A stretch of 64,000 nucleotides of DNA from Arthrobacter globiformis (lineage in GTDB: Bacteria; Actinomycetota; Actinomycetes; Actinomycetales; Micrococcaceae): the NCBI RefSeq assembly GCF_030817195.1, contig NZ_JAUSYZ010000001.1:4588001-4652000 (forward strand). Direction: 5' to 3'. The position numbers were made by a program, and so were the translations under genes. How positions within the stretch are numbered: position 1 is the stretch's first letter; every line of letters starts with the position of its first letter. Positions 42,666 through 49,944 of the stretch are shown here, piece after piece. Below the pieces are notes generated by a model. That model saw only the letters and a program-made list of their open reading frames with translations, did no database searches and had not been told where the DNA came from.

Positions 42666-42731
42666 GGGAGTTTTTGTACAGATGCCGTGCCCGAAAGGGG
42701 CTATAGCCCGCGGTATCTGTACAAAAACTCC
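42666..42731. repeat. Dispersed palindromic element, family A copy 3
   Basis: GGAGTTTTTGTACAGAT (42667-42683) and ATCTGTACAAAAACTCC (42715-42731) are perfect 17-bp arms. It begins 2 bp after the trkA stop, between convergent trkA and proC. Confidence 0.82.
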
Positions 42732-42758
42732 AATCCTGAAGGGGAGGTAGGAGCGTGC

Positions 42759-43592
42759 CTAGCCGAGCTGCTTGGTGATCTCGGCGGCGCGGTCGGCTGC
42801 GGCGCGTGCGCCCGCGGCGATGATGGCCGGCATGCCGCGGTCATCGAACGTGGCGATGGCGCGTTCGGTGGTGCCGTTGGGGCTGGTCACGGCTTTGCGC
42901 AGGGCCGAGGGTTCGGCGCCCGGTTCCGCCAGCATGAGACCGGCTCCGGCGACGGTTTCGCGTGCCAGCAGGAGCGCCAGCTCCTCGTCCAGACCGAGTT
43001 CGACGCCGGCCGCGGCCATCGCCTCGGCCAGGTAGAACGCGTACGCGGGACCGGAGCCGCTGATGGCGCCCAGCGCGTCCACCTGCTCCTCGGGAATTTC
43101 GACGACGGTCCCCACCGCGCCGAGGATGTCTTTCGCCCGCTGGAGCTGCTCAGGCGAGCAGTTGGTGCCGGGAGACACCGAGACCACGCCGCGGCCCAGC
43201 TTCGCCGGGGTGTTGGGCATCGTGCGGATCACCGGCTGCCCCGGGGGCAGGGCCGCTTCGAGCTGGGCGATGGAGACGGCGGCTGCAACGCTGATAACGA
43301 TCGCATCCGGAGACAGGGAGCCACTGATTTCCCGGGCCAACTCGGCAATGCCCACGGGCTTCACGCCGAGAATCACGACGCCGGCGCCCTTCGTCGCCTG
43401 CTTGTTGTTGTCGGGTTCTTCGCTGCCAGCGATCGCCATTATGCCGGCGTGCCGTTCAGCCAGCTCCGCTGCCCGCTCCGCGCGGCGGACAGTAGCCACG
43501 ACCTCCGTGGGATTCGTGCCGCCCTCCAGCAGGCCGCCCAGAATGGCCTCGTTCATTGATCCACAGCCAAGGAATGCGATTCGGTTGCTCAT
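42759..43592 (-). CDS. proC: Pyrroline-5-carboxylate reductase
   Basis: A 277-residue enzyme of the last proline-biosynthesis step, reducing pyrroline-5-carboxylate with NAD(P)H. RIAFLGCGSMNEAILGGLL is the dinucleotide-binding start, VVILGVKP and IRTMPNTPAKLGRGV are family signatures, and ALGAISGSGPAYAFYLAEAM is the ProC hallmark near 165. Start ATG 43592 (MSNRIAF) fits the family; GGAG lies only two bases upstream, so ATG 43613 is an alternative. Confidence 0.92.
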   Translation of the reverse strand: MSNRIAFLGCGSMNEAILGGLLEGGTNPTEVVATVRRAERAAELAERHAGIMAIAGSEEPDNNKQATKGAGVVILGVKPVGIAELAREISGSLSPDAIVISVAAAVSIAQLEAALPPGQPVIRTMPNTPAKLGRGVVSVSPGTNCSPEQLQRAKDILGAVGTVVEIPEEQVDALGAISGSGPAYAFYLAEAMAAAGVELGLDEELALLLARETVAGAGLMLAEPGAEPSALRKAVTSPNGTTERAIATFDDRGMPAIIAAGARAAADRAAEITKQLG

Positions 43593-43711
43593 TGCTCCAT
43601 CATTGCAGTTCATGGCTTCGGATGCAGATCGGTGCCATTCACAGGAAGCTCACATGTTGCTCGAAGCATCCCCACACCTTCGGCCCCTAACTTAGGTATT
43701 ACCTCATTGAG

Positions 43712-43813
43712 GGTGCGAGTGATGAAGCAAGCATGGGGATGCTTGTCAGGCACCGACGGTCTGCAGTGGTTTTGCCCATTTTTCTGCAGCAGGCCGTCGG
43801 TGTCTTTGCTTTT
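43712..43813 (+). ncRNA. Candidate structured RNA, copy 1, with overlapping terminator-like hairpin
   Basis: GGTGC (43712-43716) can pair with GCACC (43750-43754), enclosing GAGTGATGAAG and hairpin CAAGCAT-gggg-ATGCTTG (43728-43745). The same 3' strand starts a competing stem CACCGACGG (43751-43759) / CCGTCGGTG (43794-43802), with inner CTGCAG/CTGCAG, followed by TCTTTGCTTTT. Mutually exclusive stems of this kind occur in riboswitches and attenuators, but no gene follows on this strand, so a free small RNA is also possible. Not matched to a known family. Confidence 0.45.
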
Positions 43814-43908
43814 AAATTCCCGGCCGGTGCCCACGGATTCCCAGCCGATTTTCAGGAAAAACCCCCAGAACACCCATACTCCGCCGCTAGAGTCGTAGAC
43901 GCCTCACA

Positions 43909-44013
43909 GGTGCGAGTGATGGAGCCGGTCCTTCGGGGCTGGCGTGGCGCCGGTCGGTTGCAGGAGTGTTCCCCCCAGCTTCTTCTGCGTAACCGGCCGG
44001 CGCTTACTCGTTT
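43909..44013 (+). ncRNA. Candidate structured RNA, copy 2
   Basis: It repeats the layout of copy 1: GGTGC (43909-43913) pairs with GCGCC (43947-43951), enclosing GAGTGATGGAG and hairpin GCCGGTCC-TTCG-GGGCTGGC (43924-43943). A competing stem GCGCCGGTCGGTT (43947-43959) / AACCGGCCGGCGC (43991-44003) with inner GCAGGAG/CTTCTGC has a loop with six C. Three pairs are G-U only if read on the plus strand; on the minus strand they would be mismatches, which sets the strand. Compensating changes relative to copy 1 support structure. Confidence 0.45.
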
Positions 44014-44093
44014 AAGGCCTGCCTGGCGCTTTCCCGTTCAAGGTCGGGTCCCAGAGGGCAGCCCTATGCCACACCTAGTCTGCAGACAAGACC

Positions 44094-45086
44094 CTAGATC
44101 GCCGGCAGAGCCGAGACCTGCGGGACGCCCACGTGCGGCGCCGGCTCCAGCGGGCCGTCGAAGACCAGCTGGTCGAGCCGCCGGAGGATGAGGCCCTCGC
44201 GCAGCGCCCACGGGCAAATCTTGATTTTCTTGTACTCAAAGAGCTCCAGGGCCGCTTCAGCTACCAATGCACCGGCGAGGAGCTGGTTGGCACGCGCCTC
44301 GGAGACGCCCGGCAGGTGCAGCCTGTCCTCGGACTTCATGGCAGAGATGCGCTGTGCCCAGATGCCGAGGTCCGCGCGGTTCAGGTCGCGCTTCACGTAC
44401 GGGCCCGCGGCGCTGGGTGCTGCCCCGGCAATCCGCGCCAGGGAGCGGAAAGTCTTGGAGGTGCCGGCCACGACGTTCGCCCTCCCCACCTCGTTGAAGC
44501 TGCGGACCACCGGCTTAAGGGTGGTCCGGATGTAGCGGCGCAGTTCCTTGACGCTCTTCGCGGAGGGCGGATCCTCGTGCAGCCAGTCGCGGGTCAGCCG
44601 GCTCGCACCCAGCGGCACGGACGTGGCAAGCTCCGGCAGTTCGTCCTGCCCCAGCGCCATTTCGAAGGAGCCGCCGCCAATGTCAAAGTTCAGGATGGTG
44701 CCGGCGCCCCAGCCGTACCAGCGGCGGACGGCGAAGAACGTCATGGACGCTTCCTCGCTGCCCGTGAGCTCCTGCAGCGTGACGGTGGTTTCGTGCTTAA
44801 CCCGGGCGAGCACCGCGGGCCCGTTGGTGGCCTCGCGAATGGCTGACGTACAGAAGGCCAGCAGGTCGTCGGCCTTGTGCCGCGCCGCGAACTCCCAGGC
44901 CTCAAGCACGAACTCCGTGAGCTCATGCTGGCCGGCGTCGGTGATGTTGCCATCGGCATCCAGGTATTGCACCAGTGAGAGGGGGCGCTTGTGGGAGGCG
45001 AAGGGCACAGGCCGTGCGCCGGGGTGGGCATCCACCAGCAGGAGGTGGACAGTGTTTGAACCGATGTCGAGGACGCCAAGCCGCAT
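44094..45086 (-). CDS. ppx: Ppx/GppA-family phosphatase
   Basis: A 330-residue ASKHA-fold enzyme: MRLGVLDIGSNTVHLLLVD is the first phosphate loop and NFDIGGGSFEMALG near 145 the second; CTSAIREATNG and VVAGTSKTFRSLARI are typical. Such proteins hydrolyse polyphosphate or pppGpp. Actinobacteria often carry two short Ppx paralogues with differing activities, so polyphosphate versus pppGpp preference is open. The C-terminal HD-like extension of the long E. coli type is absent. Confidence 0.87.
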   Translation of the reverse strand: MRLGVLDIGSNTVHLLLVDAHPGARPVPFASHKRPLSLVQYLDADGNITDAGQHELTEFVLEAWEFAARHKADDLLAFCTSAIREATNGPAVLARVKHETTVTLQELTGSEEASMTFFAVRRWYGWGAGTILNFDIGGGSFEMALGQDELPELATSVPLGASRLTRDWLHEDPPSAKSVKELRRYIRTTLKPVVRSFNEVGRANVVAGTSKTFRSLARIAGAAPSAAGPYVKRDLNRADLGIWAQRISAMKSEDRLHLPGVSEARANQLLAGALVAEAALELFEYKKIKICPWALREGLILRRLDQLVFDGPLEPAPHVGVPQVSALPAI

Positions 45087-45168
45087 CCTGCCATTATTCC
45101 CCCCGCCGGCGCAGCGGACGCAACCCGTCGCTTACATTGCGGGCCTTTGTTTGCTGACGGCGGTGGGG

Positions 45169-45618
45169 TTACTCGCCTTCGAGACCGGCGGGGTTGGGGT
45201 CCACTTCATCGGCGCGCTTGAAGTCGCGCTTAATGTTGGCAATGCCTTCGGGGTTGATCTCAAAGCCGTAGGCCGCGCCCGGGTTGATGACCATGCCCAG
45301 CTCATCGCCGATGTTGGCGATGATCGCAGCGCCCTGCGTGCCCAGAACGTTGGGCGCAGCCTCCAGGTACTGCGTGTCCACCCGGCTCGGGTGCGAGAAC
45401 ACGGCAAGAACCGGCTGGCCGTCCGCGTTGCCCAGCACCAGCGGCTCAACCTGCGAGTCCTCGCCCTCGAGCGCGTCGGAACTGATGATGTAGACCTCGT
45501 TGTTGAGGAACGACAGGATCACGTCCACCGGGTCTGCGTCCGGCTGGCCGCCCCGGGCCAGCTTCTCCTCAAGGTCGTTCAGCGGCGTGATGTCTGCGGG
45601 TTCCGGCTGTTCAGTCAT
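45169..45618 (-). CDS. SseB-family protein
   Basis: A 149-residue acidic protein with the SseB N-terminal domain pattern (VDVILSFLNNEVYIISS, PLVLGNADGQPVLAVFS, MVINPGAAYGFEINPEG). The family has no firmly known biochemical role in actinobacteria. It lies 96 bp after topA on the same strand, with a hairpin between, and before ppx; a shared transcript is possible. Confidence 0.72.
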   Translation of the reverse strand: MTEQPEPADITPLNDLEEKLARGGQPDADPVDVILSFLNNEVYIISSDALEGEDSQVEPLVLGNADGQPVLAVFSHPSRVDTQYLEAAPNVLGTQGAAIIANIGDELGMVINPGAAYGFEINPEGIANIKRDFKRADEVDPNPAGLEGE

Positions 45619-45671
45619 GCATCTACTCGACCACGTTGCCGGGCAAGGCGCAATTCCGGCAGCACCAGTAA

Positions 45672-45701
45672 AGCCCGCCGAGACCTTGGTTTCGGCGGGC
45701 T
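45672..45701 (-). terminator. Rho-independent-type terminator after topA
   Basis: AGCCCGCCGA (45672-45681) and TCGGCGGGCT (45692-45701) form a 10-bp perfect stem with 10-base loop. Read from the minus strand it is followed by TTTACT, a weak T run, 14 bp after the topA stop. Confidence 0.65.
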
Positions 45702-45714
45702 CAACCAGCGGGAT

Positions 45715-48438
45715 CTACTTCTTGGCTGCAGCCTTCTTTGCCGGGGCCTTGCGCGTGGTGGTGCGCTTGACCGGGCCCTTGGCCCGCTTTTCGGCGAGAA
45801 GTTCGACGGCACGTTCCCGAGTCAGTTCCTCCAGCGAGGTGCTGCGGGGCACGGTGATGTTGGTGATGCCGTCGGTGATGTACGGACCGAAGCGGCCCTC
45901 CTTCACCACGATGTTCTTCTCCGACACGGGGTCCGGACCGAACTCGGCCAGCGGCGGCACGGCCGCGCGGACACCGCGCTGCTTGGGCTGGGAGTAGATT
46001 TCCAGCGCCTGCTCCAGCGTGATGGTGAAGATTTCCTCTTCCGAGCCGATGGACCGCGAGTCCGTGCCCTTCTTCAGGTACGGACCGAAGCGGCCGTTCT
46101 GCACCGTGATCGGGTTGCCTTCGGCGTCCGCACCGAGGACCCGCGGAAGGCTCATGAGCTGCAGCGCTTCGTCCAGCGTGACAGATTCCACGGTCATCGA
46201 CTTGAACAGCGAACCGGTGCGCGGCTTGGCCTTGACAGGCTTCTTCGGCGGCTTGGGCTTGCCGTTCTTGTAGTACTCGACCGGCAGGTTGGCTAGCTGC
46301 TCCTCGGTCATCTCCGGAATGATCTCGGTGACGTAGGCGCCGTACCGGCCGTTCTTGGCAACCACCGTGTGGCCGGTGTGGGGATCGGTACCCAGGACCC
46401 GCTCCTCCGGGGCCGCGGTTTCCATGAGCTCCACTGCTTTGGCGGCGGTGAGCTCGTCCGGGGCAAGGTCCTCCGGGACGTTGGCGCGGGCGGATTCCAC
46501 CACTTCGCCGGTCTTGGGGTCCACCGTGGGCAGCGAGCTCTCCAGGTAGGGGCCGAACTTGCCGACCCGCAGCGTGATGCCGTCCGCGATGGGCACGGAG
46601 TTGATCTCGCGGGCGTCAATCTCGCCCAGGTTGTTCACGATGCTCAGCAGGCCGGGGTCGGCATCTTCGCCGTAGTAGAAGTGCTTGAGCCAGGCGGCGC
46701 CCACGGCCTGGCCGTTGGCGATCTTGTCCAGGTCGCCTTCCATGTCGGCCGTGAACTCGTAATCCACATAGTCCGTGAAGTGCTGTTCGAGGAGCCGCAC
46801 CACGGAGAACGCGATCCAGCTCGGCACCAGGGCTGAGCCCTGCTTACGCACATAGCCGCGGTCCTGGATGGTGGAGATCGTCGAGGCGTACGTGGACGGG
46901 CGTCCGATGCCCTTCTTTTCCAGCTCGGCGGTCAGGGAAGCTTCCGTGTAGCGCGGCGGCGGCGAGGTCTCGTGGCCGACGGCGATGATCTCCGAGGCGG
47001 CCAGCCCGTCACCCTTCGCGACGTTCGGCAGGCGGCGGGCCTCGTCGGAGTCGTCGTCGCCGCGGCTTTCGTCCTTGCCCTCTTCATAGGCGGCCAGGAA
47101 GCCGGGGAACGTGATGACCGTGCCGGAGGCGGAGAATTCGGCGTCGCGGCCGTCGGCGGCCACCGCACCCAGGCGGATGGTGGCCGTGGAGCCCTTCGCG
47201 TCGCCCATCTGCGAGGCCACGGTGCGCTTCCAGATCAGCTCATAGAGCCGGAACTCGTCGCCGCTGAGCTGCTTGGCCACCTGGGCGGGGGTGCGGAAGG
47301 AGTCACCGGCGGGACGGATGGCCTCGTGGGCCTCCTGTGCGTTGGCAGCCTTGCTGGTGTAGACGCGCGGCGACTGCGGAACGTATTCGGGGCCGTACAG
47401 CTCGGCAGCCTGGCGGCGCGCGGCCGTGACGGCCTCGTCGCTCAGCGCCGAGGAGTCCGTACGCATATAGGTGATGTAGCCGTTTTCGTACAGCCGCTGG
47501 GCGATCTGCATGGTGCTCTTGGACGAGAACCGCAGCTTGCGACCGGCCTCCTGCTGCAGCGTGGAGGTGGTGAAGGGCGCGGCGGGGCGGCGCGTGTACG
47601 GCTTAGTGTCAACGGAGCGGACACGGAAATCGGCGTCCTGCAGGGCGGCGGCCAGGGAGGTGGCCAGTTCCTCGTTCAGGTGCGCAACGTTGCGCGAGGT
47701 GAGTTCGCCGTCGTCGTTAAAGTCCCGGCCGGTGGCCACCTTGGCACCGTCAACGGCGGCAAGCTTGGCCTTGAACGAGCCGGAATCGGCACCGAACTGC
47801 CCGGTCAGGTCCCAGTAGGACGCGGACTTGAACGCCATGCGCTCGCGCTCGCGGTCCACCACCATGCGCGTGACCACGGACTGCACGCGGCCGGCCGACA
47901 GTCCGCGCGCCACCTTGCGCCACAGTACCGGGGAGATCTCGTAGCCGTAGAGGCGGTCCAGGATGCGGCGGGTTTCCTGCGCGTCAACCAGGGCGGCGTC
48001 GACGTCGCGCAGGTTGTCCATGGCGCGGTGGATCGCTTCCTTGGTGATTTCGCCGAAGGTCATCCGGTACACGGGGACCTTGGGCTTCAGGACCTCCAGG
48101 AGGTGCCACGCGATGGCTTCGCCCTCGCGGTCCCCATCGGTTGCGAGATAGAGCGCGTCAGCGTCTTTGAGTTGGGCCTTGAGCTCGGCCACCTTTTTCT
48201 TCTTGTCCGGGGAGACGACGTAGTAGGGCTTGAAGTCGTTTTCGACGTCGACGGCGAACTTGCCCAGGGAGGTCTTCTTCAGGTCCGCGGGGAGCTCGGA
48301 CGGCTGCGGCAGGTCGCGGATGTGACCGATGGAGGCCTCAACAATGAAGCCCTCGCCCAGGTACTTGGCGATGGTCTTGCTCTTGGCCGGAGACTCCACA
48401 ATCACGAGTTTCTTGCCGGTTTTGGCCTTGCTTGGCAC
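45715..48438 (-). CDS. topA: DNA topoisomerase I
   Basis: A 907-residue type IA topoisomerase that relaxes negative supercoils. The Toprim domain starts LVIVESPAKSKTIAKYLGEG and includes LATDGDREGEAIAWH; the catalytic Tyr is in YMRTDSSALSDEAV near 324. Instead of zinc fingers the C terminus has several topo C-terminal repeats (GRYGAYVTE, GRFGPYLKKG, GRFGPYITDG) and a Lys-rich tail KKAAAKK, the actinobacterial layout. GTG 48438 follows AGGAG. Confidence 0.97.
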   Translation of the reverse strand: MPSKAKTGKKLVIVESPAKSKTIAKYLGEGFIVEASIGHIRDLPQPSELPADLKKTSLGKFAVDVENDFKPYYVVSPDKKKKVAELKAQLKDADALYLATDGDREGEAIAWHLLEVLKPKVPVYRMTFGEITKEAIHRAMDNLRDVDAALVDAQETRRILDRLYGYEISPVLWRKVARGLSAGRVQSVVTRMVVDRERERMAFKSASYWDLTGQFGADSGSFKAKLAAVDGAKVATGRDFNDDGELTSRNVAHLNEELATSLAAALQDADFRVRSVDTKPYTRRPAAPFTTSTLQQEAGRKLRFSSKSTMQIAQRLYENGYITYMRTDSSALSDEAVTAARRQAAELYGPEYVPQSPRVYTSKAANAQEAHEAIRPAGDSFRTPAQVAKQLSGDEFRLYELIWKRTVASQMGDAKGSTATIRLGAVAADGRDAEFSASGTVITFPGFLAAYEEGKDESRGDDDSDEARRLPNVAKGDGLAASEIIAVGHETSPPPRYTEASLTAELEKKGIGRPSTYASTISTIQDRGYVRKQGSALVPSWIAFSVVRLLEQHFTDYVDYEFTADMEGDLDKIANGQAVGAAWLKHFYYGEDADPGLLSIVNNLGEIDAREINSVPIADGITLRVGKFGPYLESSLPTVDPKTGEVVESARANVPEDLAPDELTAAKAVELMETAAPEERVLGTDPHTGHTVVAKNGRYGAYVTEIIPEMTEEQLANLPVEYYKNGKPKPPKKPVKAKPRTGSLFKSMTVESVTLDEALQLMSLPRVLGADAEGNPITVQNGRFGPYLKKGTDSRSIGSEEEIFTITLEQALEIYSQPKQRGVRAAVPPLAEFGPDPVSEKNIVVKEGRFGPYITDGITNITVPRSTSLEELTRERAVELLAEKRAKGPVKRTTTRKAPAKKAAAKK

Positions 48439-48612
48439 AGTGCTCCTACAGAAAAAGGTTGCTCGGGCAGATCAGCCCATATTGGCCTAGTTCACCATAT
48501 TTTGCAGAATTCTGCGCTGTCATGTGGAAAACGGTGGCCCCCGTCACGGCCGGGGCTGCCGGCCGCCCGGCCGGGTCCCCGCGGGCCGGCACAGGCCCGT
48601 CCTTCGCGCCCG

Positions 48613-49314
48613 TCAGGTGCCGCCGTGGCCGCCGGAGGCCCCTGGCAGGGTGCGGTCGTCAGGAATCATGGACCACATGGTGGCGATCCGTTCGGCACCC
48701 GGCGGAACACGGTTGGGATCCTCCAGCTCGTAGTCGCGGAGCAGCTCAAACACCCGTTCCGTCAGTTCGCTGCGCTGCTCGGCTGTGAGGTACAGAAGGT
48801 TGCTTGCGAGCAGCACCGCCGACGCCGCCTCCCCGGACTCACCGCTTTGCCGCTGTTCGTCCCGGGCACGGGCGTAGGCCCTGGCGCGGCGGCGGAACGC
48901 ATCCAGTTCGAGGTCGATCACCGCAAAGTCGGGGCCGGCCACTGCCCCGCCCGAGTTGATGGCAAAGTCCGTGCCCGCCGCCTTCCACCGGCGCTCGCGG
49001 GCGTCGGCCGAGGCCTCGGCCGGGACCACGATGCCCCACTTCTGCAGCGCCCGCAGGTGGTAGCTCATCGCACTGGGGGTGAGCCCTGTCTGCTGCGCAA
49101 GTTCCGTGGCCGTGCGGCTGGACTGCGTGGAGTACAGCTCCGAAATGACCTCCAGGCGGGCAGCATGAGCCAGCGCGCGGATCGCCTTGGGGTCGGTGAT
49201 TTCCACCTTCTTTTCCGGCCGGTTCCTGCGCCGCGCCCCCGTTGCAGCCGGCGTCGCGGCGGCTGCGTCCGGCGGGGTTTCCGCCGGTTCCGACGGCGGC
49301 ATGTCAGTACTCAC
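48613..49314 (-). CDS. ArsR-family winged-helix regulator
   Basis: A 233-residue regulator. A disordered Pro/Ala-rich start leads to a winged helix (DPKAIRALAHAARLEVISEL, TATELAQQTGLTPSAMSYHL, LQKWGIVVPA) at about 40-115. The rest has charged helices (DLELDAFRRRARAYARARDEQ, LTAEQRSELTERVFELL) seen in HTH_20 actinobacterial regulators. No metal-site cysteines. It is divergent from a small Cys-containing gene, with a palindrome between. Confidence 0.8.
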   Translation of the reverse strand: MSTDMPPSEPAETPPDAAAATPAATGARRRNRPEKKVEITDPKAIRALAHAARLEVISELYSTQSSRTATELAQQTGLTPSAMSYHLRALQKWGIVVPAEASADARERRWKAAGTDFAINSGGAVAGPDFAVIDLELDAFRRRARAYARARDEQRQSGESGEAASAVLLASNLLYLTAEQRSELTERVFELLRDYELEDPNRVPPGAERIATMWSMIPDDRTLPGASGGHGGT

Positions 49315-49400
49315 TTCATCAGTCTACGCAGCACGAAGGAGCTCTGAAAGAAATGCTTGATATCCGCAGTTCGGAGCCAGCCGGCTTGCCCCGGAAATAC

Positions 49401-49417
49401 TAAGCATGCTTTGCTTA
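49401..49417. promoter_or_regulatory. Possible operator of the ArsR-like regulator
   Basis: TAAGCA (49401-49406) and TGCTTA (49412-49417) flank a 5-bp centre in the divergent region between the regulator and the small gene. Confidence 0.4.
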
Positions 49418-49499
49418 CTTCCGTAAACAGACCTCCCGCAAGCAGTTCGCGGCGGGGCGGCCAGCGTTGGCGGTCCCGTGAAAAGCCCAAAGGATGACC

Positions 49500-49814
49500 A
49501 TGATTACCCTCCACGAAGACGCTTTGATCCCGGCAGCCCAGCCCGCCGGAGAACTCACAGGCTCAAGCCTGCACCCGGGGACAGCCACCGACGCCTCCCT
49601 GCTGGCGGCAACGGGCACCCCGCGGCACTGCCGGCGGCCCATGAAGCGTCTCGACCAGGAGTTCCCCCTGGAAATGGCCATCAGGGTGGACGGCCAGCGC
49701 CTGATCCGCTCGGTAAAGGCCGTGGGTGCAGCCGACGCCGTGACCTACCGCTGCATGTGCGGCTTCACCATCGACGTCCCGGCTCCCGGGATGGGCCGCG
49801 CCCTGATTAACTGA
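49500..49814 (+). CDS. Small hypothetical Cys-containing protein
   Basis: About 104 residues from ATG 49500, chosen because AAAGG lies six bases upstream; ATG 49494 sits on that site. The last third (AIRVDGQRLIRSVKAVGA, TYRCMCGFTIDV) looks folded, with a CxC pair plus an earlier Cys in RHCRRPMKRLDQE, possibly a metal or redox site. Not recognised as a known family. Divergent from the ArsR-like regulator. Confidence 0.6.
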   Translation: MITLHEDALIPAAQPAGELTGSSLHPGTATDASLLAATGTPRHCRRPMKRLDQEFPLEMAIRVDGQRLIRSVKAVGAADAVTYRCMCGFTIDVPAPGMGRALIN

Positions 49815-49833
49815 CTGTCCGTTCGCCCTCCCG

Positions 49834-49897
49834 GCGCGAACGTACAGTTGCGGCGCCAGATCCGCTGCGATTCGGGGCCACAGCTGTACGTTCGCGC
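49834..49897. repeat. Palindromic element, family C
   Basis: GCGCGAACGTACAG (49834-49847) and CTGTACGTTCGCGC (49884-49897) are perfect 14-bp arms around 36 bp. It lies 19 bp after the small gene and before the convergent methyltransferase end. Confidence 0.75.
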
Positions 49898-49944
49898 TTG
49901 GACCCACTGTCACTCCAGGCCCGGCGTCAGTCCCGGGTCCCCTG

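Larger units (their letters stand above)
43593..44093. other. Non-coding gap of about 500 bp between proC and ppx
   Basis: No reading frame here has coding character. The gap holds the proC promoter region at its left end, a CCTAACTTAGG palindrome at 43686-43696, and two copies of a structured element described in the next two entries. It is less GC-rich than the flanking genes in its first half. Confidence 0.7.

Noticed and set aside
43712..44013. Actinobacterial 6C RNA
   Set aside because: One loop has six C, but the class needs two C-rich loops; copy 1 has none on this strand. The duplicated GAGTGATGRAG core is not part of that class as I know it.
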